Program-made: the position numbers and the translations under genes | Notes under the pieces: model-generated | Database searches by the model: none | What the model saw: the letters and a program-made list of their open reading frames with translations, nothing else | Told to the model about the DNA's origin: nothing | DNA from: Paenibacillus auburnensis | Lineage (GTDB): Bacteria; Bacillota; Bacilli; Paenibacillales; Paenibacillaceae | Direction of reading: 5' to 3' | Assembly (NCBI RefSeq): GCF_927798115.1 | Contig: NZ_CAKMMG010000001.1 | Coordinates: 682,001 to 746,000 of the forward strand | DNA length: 64,000 nt | Shown here: positions 1 to 7,843 of the stretch, piece by piece | How positions within the stretch are numbered: the first letter of the stretch is position 1 | Layout of the letters: every line of letters begins with the position of its first letter

Positions 1-45
1 ATTCTGAGTATTCACCAATTTCCAATAAACTGCAATACCTCTCAG

Positions 46-71
46 ACGCAAGAGATAATCTTGCGTTTTTT
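46..71 (+). terminator. Intrinsic terminator of a gene left of the window
   Basis: An 8-bp perfect stem (ACGCAAGA / TCTTGCGT) with a 5-nt loop is followed directly by a run of T. It probably ends a unit whose gene lies outside the window. Confidence 0.75.
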
Positions 72-211
72 GCGTTAAAGCTGATAAAATCAGTTGCAGT
101 TATTTGTTGAATATTGTCGTGTGATGTTGTTAACAGAACTTTCATCCGCAAATGTGGAAAATAAAGTATGTGTATTTTTACATAAATTTTTGGAAAAGGG
201 CAAGGTGAGTT

Positions 212-622
212 ATGATCGATTGGAAGGAATCTTATAACATTGGTGTAGAAAAGATCGATTGCCAGCACAGACAGCTGCTTGTGAAGCTGAATGAATTTTT
301 TGATGCATGTACTAACCAGAAGGGCAAAGAGAAGATCGAAGAAACACTGAGGTTCCTTAAGAAATATACGATTGAGCATTTTGGCAGCGAAGAGCAGCTG
401 ATGGCAGATATCGACTTTCCTGAACTTGCCGAGCACCAGAAGACACATGCCGAATTTGTCCAGACTGTTCTGGAACTCGAAGAGAGTGTGAAGACCAAAG
501 GTGTATCCGTATTGTCGACGATTAAACTGAACAGAACGCTGACAGACTGGCTGCTCAGTCACATCAGCAAATGCGATCAACTGATCGGGGATTGCATCGC
601 CAGCAAAAATAAAGCGGTATAA
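212..622 (+). CDS. Bacteriohemerythrin
   Basis: A 136-residue single-domain hemerythrin, a four-helix-bundle protein that binds O2 at a non-haem di-iron site. The ligand pattern is visible: His19 in DCQHRQ, His55 and Glu59 in EHFGSEE, His74 and His78 in EHQKTH, then a C-terminal H-x4-D (HISKCD). It opens with the typical W-x5-G-V-x2-ID-x2-H pattern. There is no signal peptide or fused sensor domain, so it should be cytosolic, for O2 binding, storage or sensing. The start is ATG after GGCAAGGTGAG. It stands alone between terminators at 46-71 and 639-667. Confidence 0.9.
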   Translation: MIDWKESYNIGVEKIDCQHRQLLVKLNEFFDACTNQKGKEKIEETLRFLKKYTIEHFGSEEQLMADIDFPELAEHQKTHAEFVQTVLELEESVKTKGVSVLSTIKLNRTLTDWLLSHISKCDQLIGDCIASKNKAV

Positions 623-638
623 CTATATTATTTGAAGC

Positions 639-667
639 GAAGATGCTGCAAGGTATCTTCTTTTTTT
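639..667 (+). terminator. Terminator after the hemerythrin gene
   Basis: GAAGAT and ATCTTC arms flank a 10-nt loop and are followed by seven T, about 16 nt after the hemerythrin stop codon. Confidence 0.7.
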
Positions 668-792
668 ACCCCATTTTTAGGGTGGACATAGCTCTGTTGA
701 TGGTAAGCAGAGGCAGAATTTATACCTCGCAAATACTTTGTGCTATGATTTGAAGTAGAACGTATAGAAAAGCTTTTAGCTAAAGGAGTTGG

Positions 793-1986
793 ATGATGAG
801 AAATTTGCGCATGCTCATTTCAGGGACTGTTATGCTGCTGTTACTGGGACTTGTTAATTTTTACATTGGCTATCATCTCTGGGTTCTGCTGGAGAACCTT
901 CTGCCGGGTATTTCAGCAGGTGTATACTGGACGGTATTCATGGTTATTGCGTTTGCTTATATGATCGGTATGGTGCCGTGGCCGAAGGCTGTAAAGCCAG
1001 CCTCCAGACTGTTTAAGGTGGTCGGCTCTTATTATTTGGCCTGTATGGAGTTTGCTGTTATTATGCTGCCGCTGACGGATCTGCTTTATTGGGTGCTGGG
1101 TCTGACGGGCTTCGAACGAACCGCATTCACGGCTGAGGCAGGGACCACAATTATACTGCTGCTCGCGGTTTTCCTGCTGTGGGGTTCACGGAATGCTTGG
1201 AGCACGATCGTGCGTACGCATCCTATCCGGATTGATAAATCCATCGGGACGAGCAGCCCGCTTACTATTGCTGTTGCGTCGGATCTGCATTTGGGCAATA
1301 TCGTCGGCAACCGCCATCTGCGTAAAATGGTGGCCGAAATCAACCGGATGAAGCCGGATATTATTCTTTTGGCCGGAGATGTGCTGGATGACAGTATCGA
1401 GCCGTTTATCCGTAACGGAATGATTGAACATCTGAAGCAGCTTAAGGCCCGGCACGGTGTGTTTGCCGTTCTTGGTAACCATGAGTATTATGGAGGTTCT
1501 ATCGGCCAATATACGGAGCTTATGGCTAGCAATGGCATTCGCGTGCTGCAGGATGAAGTGGTGGAAACTGCAGGCGTATATATTGTAGGCCGTAAAGACA
1601 AAACAGCGGAGTCCATGGAAGGCGGCAGATTAAGTGTACCTCTACTTCTGGAAGGTCTTGATCTTTCCCGTCCGATTATTATGATGGACCATCAGCCGAC
1701 AGGATTCGATATCGCCGCAAAAGCCGGAGTTGATGTTCTGTTGTCAGGTCACACCCACCGCGGGCAGATTGCGCCGAATCACTGGATTACAAAACGGCTG
1801 TTTGAACTGGACTGGGGTTATCTGCTCAAGGATAAATTGCATGTGGTCGTCTCCTCCGGGTACGGAACCTGGGGACCTCCAATCCGCCTGGCCAGCCGCT
1901 CCGAGTTGATCAAGCTGGAGGTGCTGCTGGAAGGCAGCAAAAGCTACAGTGAAGAACCGCTGTCAGCCAAGACGGTATTGATCTGA
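793..1986 (+). CDS. Membrane-anchored metallophosphoesterase (YaeI/YkuE-like)
   Basis: A 397-residue protein. The N-terminal ~140 residues hold about four hydrophobic segments, followed by a calcineurin-like phosphoesterase domain. The metal-binding motifs appear in order: D-x-H (SDLHLG), GDVLDD, GNHEYY and SGHTHRGQ. This is the layout of YaeI/YkuE-type enzymes that hydrolyse phosphate esters or lipid pyrophosphates at the membrane; the substrate here is unknown. Two adjacent ATG codons exist. The second (796) is better spaced from AAGGAG, so the true start may be one codon later. It appears monocistronic. Confidence 0.87.
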   Translation: MMRNLRMLISGTVMLLLLGLVNFYIGYHLWVLLENLLPGISAGVYWTVFMVIAFAYMIGMVPWPKAVKPASRLFKVVGSYYLACMEFAVIMLPLTDLLYWVLGLTGFERTAFTAEAGTTIILLLAVFLLWGSRNAWSTIVRTHPIRIDKSIGTSSPLTIAVASDLHLGNIVGNRHLRKMVAEINRMKPDIILLAGDVLDDSIEPFIRNGMIEHLKQLKARHGVFAVLGNHEYYGGSIGQYTELMASNGIRVLQDEVVETAGVYIVGRKDKTAESMEGGRLSVPLLLEGLDLSRPIIMMDHQPTGFDIAAKAGVDVLLSGHTHRGQIAPNHWITKRLFELDWGYLLKDKLHVVVSSGYGTWGPPIRLASRSELIKLEVLLEGSKSYSEEPLSAKTVLI

Positions 1987-2064
1987 ACAGTAATATATCC
2001 TTACAAACCCTTTGAGCCCCCTGTACTCCATTGTGGAGGACGGGGGGTTAACCCTGTTGAAGGA

Positions 2065-2319
2065 GTGGGAATCCTGAAATATATCGAGTTTGGCATCGGA
2101 AACAGCTGGTTTGTCCGGACCGAGACAGAATTGGCGGATGGAATTGAATTTGAGGTGAAAGGGATCGCCGGTCCGATAAGGGTCCATTCCCTATACATAA
2201 GATGTTGGGTAGGAACAACAGTCTGGGTATTTGACATCAGATCGGGCTTTAAAAAAATCCGCAAAAGTCGAAAAACCTTTAAACTGATAATTGGCGTAAG
2301 CAGTTATTTGGAAGAATAA
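2065..2319 (+). CDS. DUF3977-like small protein
   Basis: About 81-84 residues, resembling the DUF3977 family by the opening KYIEFGIGN, then WFVRTETELADG and a central IRVHSLYIR. Function is unknown. There is no signal peptide or membrane segment. The start is odd. GTG at 2065 lies inside the AAGGAG sequence (2060-2065), whereas CTG at 2074 sits 8 nt after it and gives an N-terminus (residues LKYIEF) matching the family. Translation may therefore begin at the rare codon CTG. There is no ATG upstream in this frame. Confidence 0.72.
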   Translation: MGILKYIEFGIGNSWFVRTETELADGIEFEVKGIAGPIRVHSLYIRCWVGTTVWVFDIRSGFKKIRKSRKTFKLIIGVSSYLEE

Positions 2320-2352
2320 TCTTTGACAGCGGGTGAAGAAGCGGGTACATTA

Positions 2353-2376
2353 AAGTAGTTAAGGCATTAACTACTT
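2353..2376 (+). promoter_or_regulatory. MarR-type operator in front of the marR gene
   Basis: A perfect inverted repeat with 10-bp arms (AAGTAGTTAA and TTAACTACTT) separated by GGCA, 15 nt before the MarR start. The same core, TAGTTAA-N4-TTAACTA, recurs at 2882-2905 before the next gene, which points to autoregulation plus control of the neighbour. Confidence 0.8.
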
Positions 2377-2390
2377 GGAGCTGAGCCGGA

Positions 2391-2840
2391 ATGATGGACG
2401 ATTTACAGAAGCTTGTGCTGGAGCAGCCGCTCCCTACCTCGGCTTTCTTTAGCCTGGTGGAGGCGACCGCGAATGTTGTAGCTGTCTCAGAGAAATATTG
2501 GCAGTCGCATGGATTGAATGGAGCGAGAATCCGGATTCTGGTGGAGATCGCCAAACATGGCGGCAGTATTCTTCCTTCAATTCTTGCAGAGAAAATCGGT
2601 GTAACCAAAGCTAATATAAGCCTGCTGCTCTCCCCGCTGGAGAAGGAAGGTTACATTGCAAGAGCTGGTCACGCTCAGGACGGCCGCAAGACAGTGATTT
2701 CGATTACCGGTGAAGGTCAGTCCTTGCTGCTGGAGCATCTGCCGCACAACCGGCAAGCGGTAGCAGAGCGGATGAACAGGCTGAACGAACAGGAGCTTGT
2801 CCAGCTGATGTCACTGCTACAAAAGCTGAACCGCCCCTAA
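2391..2840 (+). CDS. MarR-family transcriptional regulator
   Basis: A 149-residue winged-helix protein. The DNA-binding part spans about residues 40-105: recognition region SILAEKIGVTKANISLLLSP, then the wing around RAGHAQDGRKTVISIT containing the D-x-R element typical of MarR. MarR proteins usually repress themselves and an adjacent detoxification gene until a small ligand or oxidant releases them. That fits the operator palindromes before both this gene and the oxidoreductase that follows. The inducer is not predictable from the sequence. Confidence 0.9.
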   Translation: MMDDLQKLVLEQPLPTSAFFSLVEATANVVAVSEKYWQSHGLNGARIRILVEIAKHGGSILPSILAEKIGVTKANISLLLSPLEKEGYIARAGHAQDGRKTVISITGEGQSLLLEHLPHNRQAVAERMNRLNEQELVQLMSLLQKLNRP

Positions 2841-2881
2841 TAGAAAAGAGGGAGTGACTTAGGGAACTGATGTTTTTGTCT

Positions 2882-2905
2882 ATTTAGTTAAAGGCTTAAC
2901 TAAAT
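2882..2905 (+). promoter_or_regulatory. MarR-type operator in front of the oxidoreductase gene
   Basis: A perfect inverted repeat, ATTTAGTTAA and TTAACTAAAT around AGGC, 22 nt before the ATG at 2928. It shares TAGTTAA-N4-TTAACTA with the site at 2353-2376, so both are probably bound by the MarR protein encoded between them. Confidence 0.8.
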
Positions 2906-2927
2906 TAATGTAGAAGGGAAGCTACTT

Positions 2928-3752
2928 ATGCAAATAATGATTACTGGAGCGACGGGGCAGCTGGGAGGCTTAATTATAAAGAATCTGCTGCAGAGGATAC
3001 CTGCCGGGCAGATCATCGCTGGTGTGCGTGATCCTTATAAAACTGCAGAAATGCATCAACTTGGCCTTGAGACCCGGATCGTAGATTACGATGCCCAGGA
3101 TACGCTGGATGAAGCTTTTGCCGGTGTTACCAAGCTGCTGTTAATCTCAAGCCCGCATTCTGATGATCGGGTCCGCCTTTCCCAGCATAAACGGGTGATT
3201 GATGCAGCGCAGAGAGCTAGCGTACAGCATATTCTCTATACCAGCTTTGCTTTTTCACAGAAAGGAAACATTGATAATGTCCATTCCCTAACGGAGAAGA
3301 CGATTGTGGATAGCGGACTAAGGTATACTTTTTTGCGCAATGCCCTTTATATCGATTTTGTAAATGTGCTTGGTCTAAATGAAGCGATCAGTAGCGGCGT
3401 GCTCACAACAAACCCGGGGAATTGGCGGTTTAATGCCGTTTCGCGCAGTGATCTGGCTCTGGCAACGGCGGCTATTCTTGCTGAAGGCGGACAAGAAAAT
3501 CAAAGCTATGAGTTAACCGCTTCACAGACCTGGACCTTTGATGATCTCGCCAAAGCACTGGGCGGGCTGGCAGGTAAACCCGTAATCCACCGCGAGGATC
3601 CCGGAATACAGCATTGGATCTATAAGTTCCTGTCTACTATAGACACCGTTTCGACCACTACTGATCTGGAGAGATGGATGGGGCGGGAAGTTACCCCGCT
3701 TAAAGAGAGTATTGCGCCATTTATCGGGCCACAGGAGCAGCGGAGGTCTTGA
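2928..3752 (+). CDS. NmrA-like NAD(P)-binding oxidoreductase
   Basis: A 274-residue atypical short-chain dehydrogenase. It begins with a Rossmann-fold glycine motif, TGATGQLGG (residues ~7-15), and follows the NmrA/quinone oxidoreductase (QOR2-type) pattern, including YTSFAFS near residue 105 and a LTEKTI segment. Members reduce quinones or bind NAD(P) as redox sensors. The palindrome upstream suggests MarR-controlled expression in response to electrophile or quinone stress. No terminator is seen between it and the haem-response genes, but a separate promoter is present at 3819. Confidence 0.85.
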   Translation: MQIMITGATGQLGGLIIKNLLQRIPAGQIIAGVRDPYKTAEMHQLGLETRIVDYDAQDTLDEAFAGVTKLLLISSPHSDDRVRLSQHKRVIDAAQRASVQHILYTSFAFSQKGNIDNVHSLTEKTIVDSGLRYTFLRNALYIDFVNVLGLNEAISSGVLTTNPGNWRFNAVSRSDLALATAAILAEGGQENQSYELTASQTWTFDDLAKALGGLAGKPVIHREDPGIQHWIYKFLSTIDTVSTTTDLERWMGREVTPLKESIAPFIGPQEQRRS

Positions 3753-3818
3753 GTGCAGTTACTTAATCAACACTATTTTGTCCGGCATGCCATTCTTCAC
3801 CAGCATCTGTACACTCAG

Positions 3819-3847
3819 TTGTCATCCGTTAGCAATGTTGCTACGAT
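3819..3847 (+). promoter_or_regulatory. Sigma-A promoter for hssRS
   Basis: TTGTCA (3819-3824) and TACGAT (3842-3847) are separated by exactly 17 bp and lie about 40 bp before the hssR start codon. Confidence 0.6.
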
Positions 3848-3885
3848 AGAGGACAGCTATATTGGAATATGGGAGTGAGATTCTG

Positions 3886-4563
3886 ATGAAAAAAATTTTG
3901 GTTGCCGATGATGATGTCCATATCCGTACGCTGCTGCGGCATGTGTTGACCAGAGAGGGCTATCTTACGGTTGAAGCAGGAGACGGGCGGGAAGCCGTAG
4001 GACTGATGAAGGAGAGCACAGTGGATCTGGCGGTGGTGGATGTAATGATGCCGCAAATGGACGGACTGGAGCTGTGCCAATACATTAGGGAAACCTACGA
4101 CATTCCGGTTATTCTGTTAACTGCGCGTCAGCAGCTCAGTGATAAAGAGCAGGGGTATTTGAGCGGAACGGATGATTATGTGACCAAACCATTTGAGCCG
4201 GAAGAGCTGCTGTTCCGCATCAAAGCGTTGTTCCGCCGCTACTCTGTAGCTTCGGATGACAAAATCCGCCTAAACTCCCTCGTGATTGACCGCAAAAATT
4301 ATGAGATCAGCGACGGAAATGATGTATTCCTGCTGCCGGTCAAAGAGTTCGAGCTGCTGGCTCAGCTTGCACAGTATCCGGGACGCCTGTTTTCGCGCAG
4401 CGAGCTGATTGAGCTGGTCTGGGGTGCAGATTATGAAGGGGATGAGCGGACGGTGGATGTGCACATTAAGCGGCTTCGTCAACGGTTCGCCGAATATCAG
4501 AATAATTTTATCATCCGGACCGTCCGCGGGATCGGCTATAAAGTGGAAATGGTGAACGCATGA
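3886..4563 (+). CDS. hssR: HssR-like haem-responsive response regulator
   Basis: A 225-residue OmpR/PhoB-type regulator: receiver domain (residues 1-~115, acidic pocket DDD at 8-10, phospho-acceptor Asp52 in VVDVMMPQMDG, Lys in YVTKPFE), then a winged-helix domain ending in RTVRGIGYKVE. The segments LSDKE, SGTDDYVTKPFE and WGADYEGDERTVDVHIKRLRQR are very close to Staphylococcus HssR as I recall it. In that family HssR is phosphorylated by HssS on haem exposure and activates hrtAB. The ATG at 3886, after GGGAGTGAG, is preferred to an upstream TTG. It overlaps hssS by 4 nt. Confidence 0.88.
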   Translation: MKKILVADDDVHIRTLLRHVLTREGYLTVEAGDGREAVGLMKESTVDLAVVDVMMPQMDGLELCQYIRETYDIPVILLTARQQLSDKEQGYLSGTDDYVTKPFEPEELLFRIKALFRRYSVASDDKIRLNSLVIDRKNYEISDGNDVFLLPVKEFELLAQLAQYPGRLFSRSELIELVWGADYEGDERTVDVHIKRLRQRFAEYQNNFIIRTVRGIGYKVEMVNA

Positions 4564-5936
4564 AATCCTTGTATGTTAGAATGTGCCTGCTGTTTTGTTC
4601 GATGATCGTCATGAGCAGCATTCTCGGCTTTCTTGTATCCAATTTATATTATCAGGCCAAAATCAAGCCGCAAAACGATGCCAAGCTGACGAAAATGGCT
4701 ATCGGCCTGCAGGGGTTTATCCAGGATCATCCCGATGGAGCGGGGGAATATCTGCTGAGCACAGCCTCTCTCGGCTATAAGCTGTATCTGTCCGATGGTC
4801 AAGGTGATGAACGATTCTATGGCCTGCCTTTCCGTAAAAATGATCTGCCGGAAGAGAAGCTGAAGCAGGTACTAGACGGCAATATCTATCATGGGGTGGC
4901 GGAATTTCCGAGCAAGGCATTTATTACCGGTTTTTTTGATAACCAGCTAAGCAATACGATCGGGGTTCCGGTGCAGATGGGCGGGCATACGTACGCCCTG
5001 TTTATGCGACCGGATGCAGAGGTGCAGTTCGGTGAGCTGCGGATCTTTTTTGCCGTGCTGCTCGGTGTCAGCGTCCTGTTCAGCTTATGGTTTGTGGTAG
5101 TTTCCGTGCTGCATGTGGTCAAACCGATCACGCGTCTTACTGCGGCTACACAGCGCATTTCAAGCGGCAGATATGATATCCGGCTGAACACGAGACGCCG
5201 TGACGAAATCGGACAGCTGGCCTCTCACTTTATGATTATGAGCCGGGAGCTGGAGCGGACCAACCGGGCACGGCAGGAGTTTGTCGCCAATGTCTCCCAT
5301 GAGATCGAATCGCCGCTGACCTCCATTCAGGGCTTCGCCCATGCCCTTAAGGATCAAGAGCTGCCGGAGGGCCAGCGGCTGGAATATCTCTCGATTATCG
5401 ATCAGGAGAGCCGCCGGCTGTCGATGCTCAGCAAGCAGCTGCTGACATTGTCTACCCTGGATTATGATGAGAATACGCTGCATAAGCAAAAGGTAGACCT
5501 GCGGGCACAGCTGCGCCAGGTGGTGCAAATTATGGAATGGAGGCTGACAGAGAAGGAATTGGCTGTACGGCTGCATGTGGAGGATATTTCACTGCATGCC
5601 GATTCAAATCTGCTCTATCAGGTGTGGATGAATCTCGTATCCAATGCCATCAAATATACCCCTCCAGGCGGTACGATTACCCTGTCAGCAGCGGCTGCGA
5701 ATGGAGTTTGCACGGTCAAGGTAGCTGACACAGGAGAAGGCATTTCCACCGCAGAGCTGCCGATGATTTTTGACCGGTTCTATAAAGTCGACCGTGCACG
5801 TACCCGTGACAGCAACAGCAGCGGACTTGGCCTTTCGATTGCCCAAAAGATTGTACAGGCACATAATGGTACGATTGAAGTCTCCAGTACGGCGGGTGAG
5901 GGCACGACCTTTACTGTTACGCTGCCGTATTTGTAA
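4560..5936 (+). CDS. hssS: HssS-like haem sensor histidine kinase
   Basis: A 458-residue membrane kinase. A transmembrane segment lies near residues 8-30, an extracytoplasmic sensor at ~31-160, and a second transmembrane segment near 162-185. HAMP, HisKA (phospho-acceptor His247 in VSHEIESPL) and HATPase follow (N box NLVSNAIKYT, DTGEGIS, GLGLSIAQ). The sensor contains ITGFFDN and YALFMRPDAE, which match Staphylococcus HssS. It is inferred to sense haem stress and phosphorylate HssR. The start is translationally coupled to hssR (ATGA). The H-box reads HEIESP where HELRTP or HEIKTP is usual; this should not abolish activity. Confidence 0.88.
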   Translation: MKSLYVRMCLLFCSMIVMSSILGFLVSNLYYQAKIKPQNDAKLTKMAIGLQGFIQDHPDGAGEYLLSTASLGYKLYLSDGQGDERFYGLPFRKNDLPEEKLKQVLDGNIYHGVAEFPSKAFITGFFDNQLSNTIGVPVQMGGHTYALFMRPDAEVQFGELRIFFAVLLGVSVLFSLWFVVVSVLHVVKPITRLTAATQRISSGRYDIRLNTRRRDEIGQLASHFMIMSRELERTNRARQEFVANVSHEIESPLTSIQGFAHALKDQELPEGQRLEYLSIIDQESRRLSMLSKQLLTLSTLDYDENTLHKQKVDLRAQLRQVVQIMEWRLTEKELAVRLHVEDISLHADSNLLYQVWMNLVSNAIKYTPPGGTITLSAAAANGVCTVKVADTGEGISTAELPMIFDRFYKVDRARTRDSNSSGLGLSIAQKIVQAHNGTIEVSSTAGEGTTFTVTLPYL

Positions 5937-5942
5937 TTGTTT

Positions 5943-5975
5943 ATTCATACTCCGTTCATTTTCGCCCTCTACACT
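5943..5975 (+). promoter_or_regulatory. HssR-type direct repeat and promoter of hrtBA
   Basis: Two 9-mers, ATTCATACT (5943-5951) and GTTCATTTT (5954-5962), stand in direct repeat with a 2-bp gap. The Staphylococcus HssR target is described as GTTCATATT-N2-GTTCATATT; the copies match at 7 and 8 of 9 positions. A TACACT hexamer at 5970-5975 is a plausible -10 element, placing the repeat over the -35 region. The hrtB start codon is 30 nt further on. Confidence 0.7.
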
Positions 5976-6005
5976 GTAACCATACAGAGATGAGGGAGTG
6001 GTAAT

Positions 6006-7124
6006 ATGTTTTTGGCGTTAAGGGAGATGAGGCACTCCAAGGCTAGGTACAGCCTCATTATGGTGATCATGCTGCTGGTTTCTTTTCTGGTGCTGTTCGT
6101 AACCGGACTGGCGCGCGGACTGGCGTATGCCAATATTTCCGCAGTTGAGAATATGCCGGCGAACTATTTTGCAGTTCAAGCCGATGCTGATCATGCGTTT
6201 AGACGTTCCCAGTTAAGTGATAAAGAGCTTGCGGCTGCACAGTCTGTTGTCGGCGCGGATAAGGCCACCGCATTAGCAGTGCAAACAAGCACAATTACCG
6301 CAGATGATGCTGATATTAAAGCGGACATTACGTTTTTTGCAGTAGATATGGAGGGGATGCTGGCCCCCAAAGTAGCACAAGGTAATGCTATTACCAATGG
6401 TTCAACGGGCAGCGCGGTTGTAGATGCGAAGCTGGAGCAGTCCGGTGTGACGATCGGCAGCACGATCCGTGATCAGGCTTCCGGGATGAGCTGGAAAGTG
6501 GCTGGTTTTGTAAAAGATAGCTCCTACAGTCACACGCCTGTCGTCTATATAACACAAGCTGATTGGCAGGCGATGAAGGGTGGTTCAGTACAGGATGGTG
6601 CCGGGGAGCAGGCTACTCCTTACAATGTAATCGCACTAAAGGCTTCTTCAGCCCAGGCTGCTGAAATCACCAGTAAATTAGATCATGTCGATACCATTAC
6701 GCAAAAGCAGGCAATTGCCAGCGTCCCTGGCTATTCCGCGGAGCAGAATTCCCTGCTGATGATGATTGTGTTCCTGTTCGTAATCGCAGCTTTTGTGCTG
6801 GCTGTATTCTTTTATGTGATCACGATCCAGAAGACGAGCCAGTTCGGCATCCTGAAGGCAATGGGTACCAAGATGTCTTATCTGGCCTGGAGCGTCGTTG
6901 GTCAAGTGATGATTCTGTCCGTAGGGAGTCTGGCGATCAGCCTGCTGCTGACCTTCGGGATGACTATGAGCCTACCGGATACGATGCCATTTCAGCTTGA
7001 AGGCTCGACAATGATTCTGACCAGCGTGCTGTTTATTGGGATGTCACTGCTTGGATCCCTGATTTCTGTTGCTAGAGTAGCGAAGGTAGATGCCTTAGAA
7101 GCGATTGGGAGGACTGGAGCATGA
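6006..7124 (+). CDS. hrtB: HrtB-like haem efflux ABC permease
   Basis: A 372-residue FtsX/MacB-fold permease: one N-terminal transmembrane helix (residues ~15-38), a large extracytoplasmic domain (~40-250), then three helices (~255-280, 300-325, 338-360). The start (ALREMRHSKARY), LARGLAYANIS and the FYVITIQKTSQFGILKAMG region match HrtB. In the established system HrtAB extracts haem from the membrane to relieve toxicity. It is the first gene after the HssR repeat and overlaps hrtA by 4 nt (ATGA). Confidence 0.87.
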   Translation: MFLALREMRHSKARYSLIMVIMLLVSFLVLFVTGLARGLAYANISAVENMPANYFAVQADADHAFRRSQLSDKELAAAQSVVGADKATALAVQTSTITADDADIKADITFFAVDMEGMLAPKVAQGNAITNGSTGSAVVDAKLEQSGVTIGSTIRDQASGMSWKVAGFVKDSSYSHTPVVYITQADWQAMKGGSVQDGAGEQATPYNVIALKASSAQAAEITSKLDHVDTITQKQAIASVPGYSAEQNSLLMMIVFLFVIAAFVLAVFFYVITIQKTSQFGILKAMGTKMSYLAWSVVGQVMILSVGSLAISLLLTFGMTMSLPDTMPFQLEGSTMILTSVLFIGMSLLGSLISVARVAKVDALEAIGRTGA

Positions 7125-7801
7125 GTGCTATGCTGATGATGAAGCAGGTAACCAAAACCTATGGGGATGGCGGCCAAACCATGTCTGTACTTCATAACCT
7201 CGATCTTACGGTGAACGAAGGGGAGTTCGTCGCAGTGCTGGGACCTTCCGGTTCCGGCAAAAGCACCTTTCTCTCTACCGCGGGAGCGCTCCTGACCCCG
7301 ACCAGCGGTGAGATTTACATTGATGGTGAACCGCTCAGCAATAAGGATAAACGTGAGCTGACCGAGCTGCGGCTGCAAAAGATCGGCTTCATGTTTCAAA
7401 GCGCACAGCTGCTTCCTTACCTGAAGGTGGAGGAACAACTGCTCTACGTGGCCAAACTTGCGAAGCTGGGGACTAAAGAGGCCAAAGTTAGGGCCACCTA
7501 TTTATTAAAGCGGCTCGAAATATGGGAACGCCGCAATCATTATCCCGAGCAGCTGTCCGGGGGAGAGAAGCAGCGTGTGGCGATTGCCAGAGCCTGGATG
7601 AACAAGCCGGCGATACTGTTCGCGGACGAGCCGACAGCCAGCCTCGATTTCCAGCGCGGCAAGGAGGTCGTGCGGATGATTGCAGAAGAGGTCAAAAGCG
7701 AAGGCAAAGCCGCAGTTATGGTCACCCACGATGAACGGATGCTGGAATGGTGCGACCGTGTACTGCATCTGGAGGACGGAATCTTGATAGAGCATCTATA
7801 G
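7121..7801 (+). CDS. hrtA: HrtA-like haem efflux ABC ATPase
   Basis: A 226-residue ABC ATPase of the MacB/LolD class. It shows Walker A GPSGSGKST (residues ~43-51), Q-loop FMFQSAQ, signature LSGGEKQRVAIARA, Walker B ILFADEPTASLD and the switch His in VTHDERM. It pairs with the permease encoded immediately upstream. Order here is hssR-hssS-hrtB-hrtA, all on one strand, whereas in Staphylococcus the two operons are divergent and hrtA comes first. A terminator follows at 7815-7843. Confidence 0.89.
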   Translation: MSAMLMMKQVTKTYGDGGQTMSVLHNLDLTVNEGEFVAVLGPSGSGKSTFLSTAGALLTPTSGEIYIDGEPLSNKDKRELTELRLQKIGFMFQSAQLLPYLKVEEQLLYVAKLAKLGTKEAKVRATYLLKRLEIWERRNHYPEQLSGGEKQRVAIARAWMNKPAILFADEPTASLDFQRGKEVVRMIAEEVKSEGKAAVMVTHDERMLEWCDRVLHLEDGILIEHL

Positions 7802-7814
7802 TTCCGAAGGTAAA

Positions 7815-7843
7815 CCTGATCCCATAGCGGGGTCAGGCTTTTT
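7815..7843 (+). terminator. Terminator after hrtA
   Basis: CCTGATCCC and GGGGTCAGG form a 9-bp stem (one G-T pair), followed by C and five T. It overlaps the last codons of the convergent LysR gene. Confidence 0.75.

Noticed and set aside
5160..5576. 138-codon antisense frame in hssS
   Set aside because: Shadow of the kinase HAMP/HisKA coding sequence; no SD and no motif.
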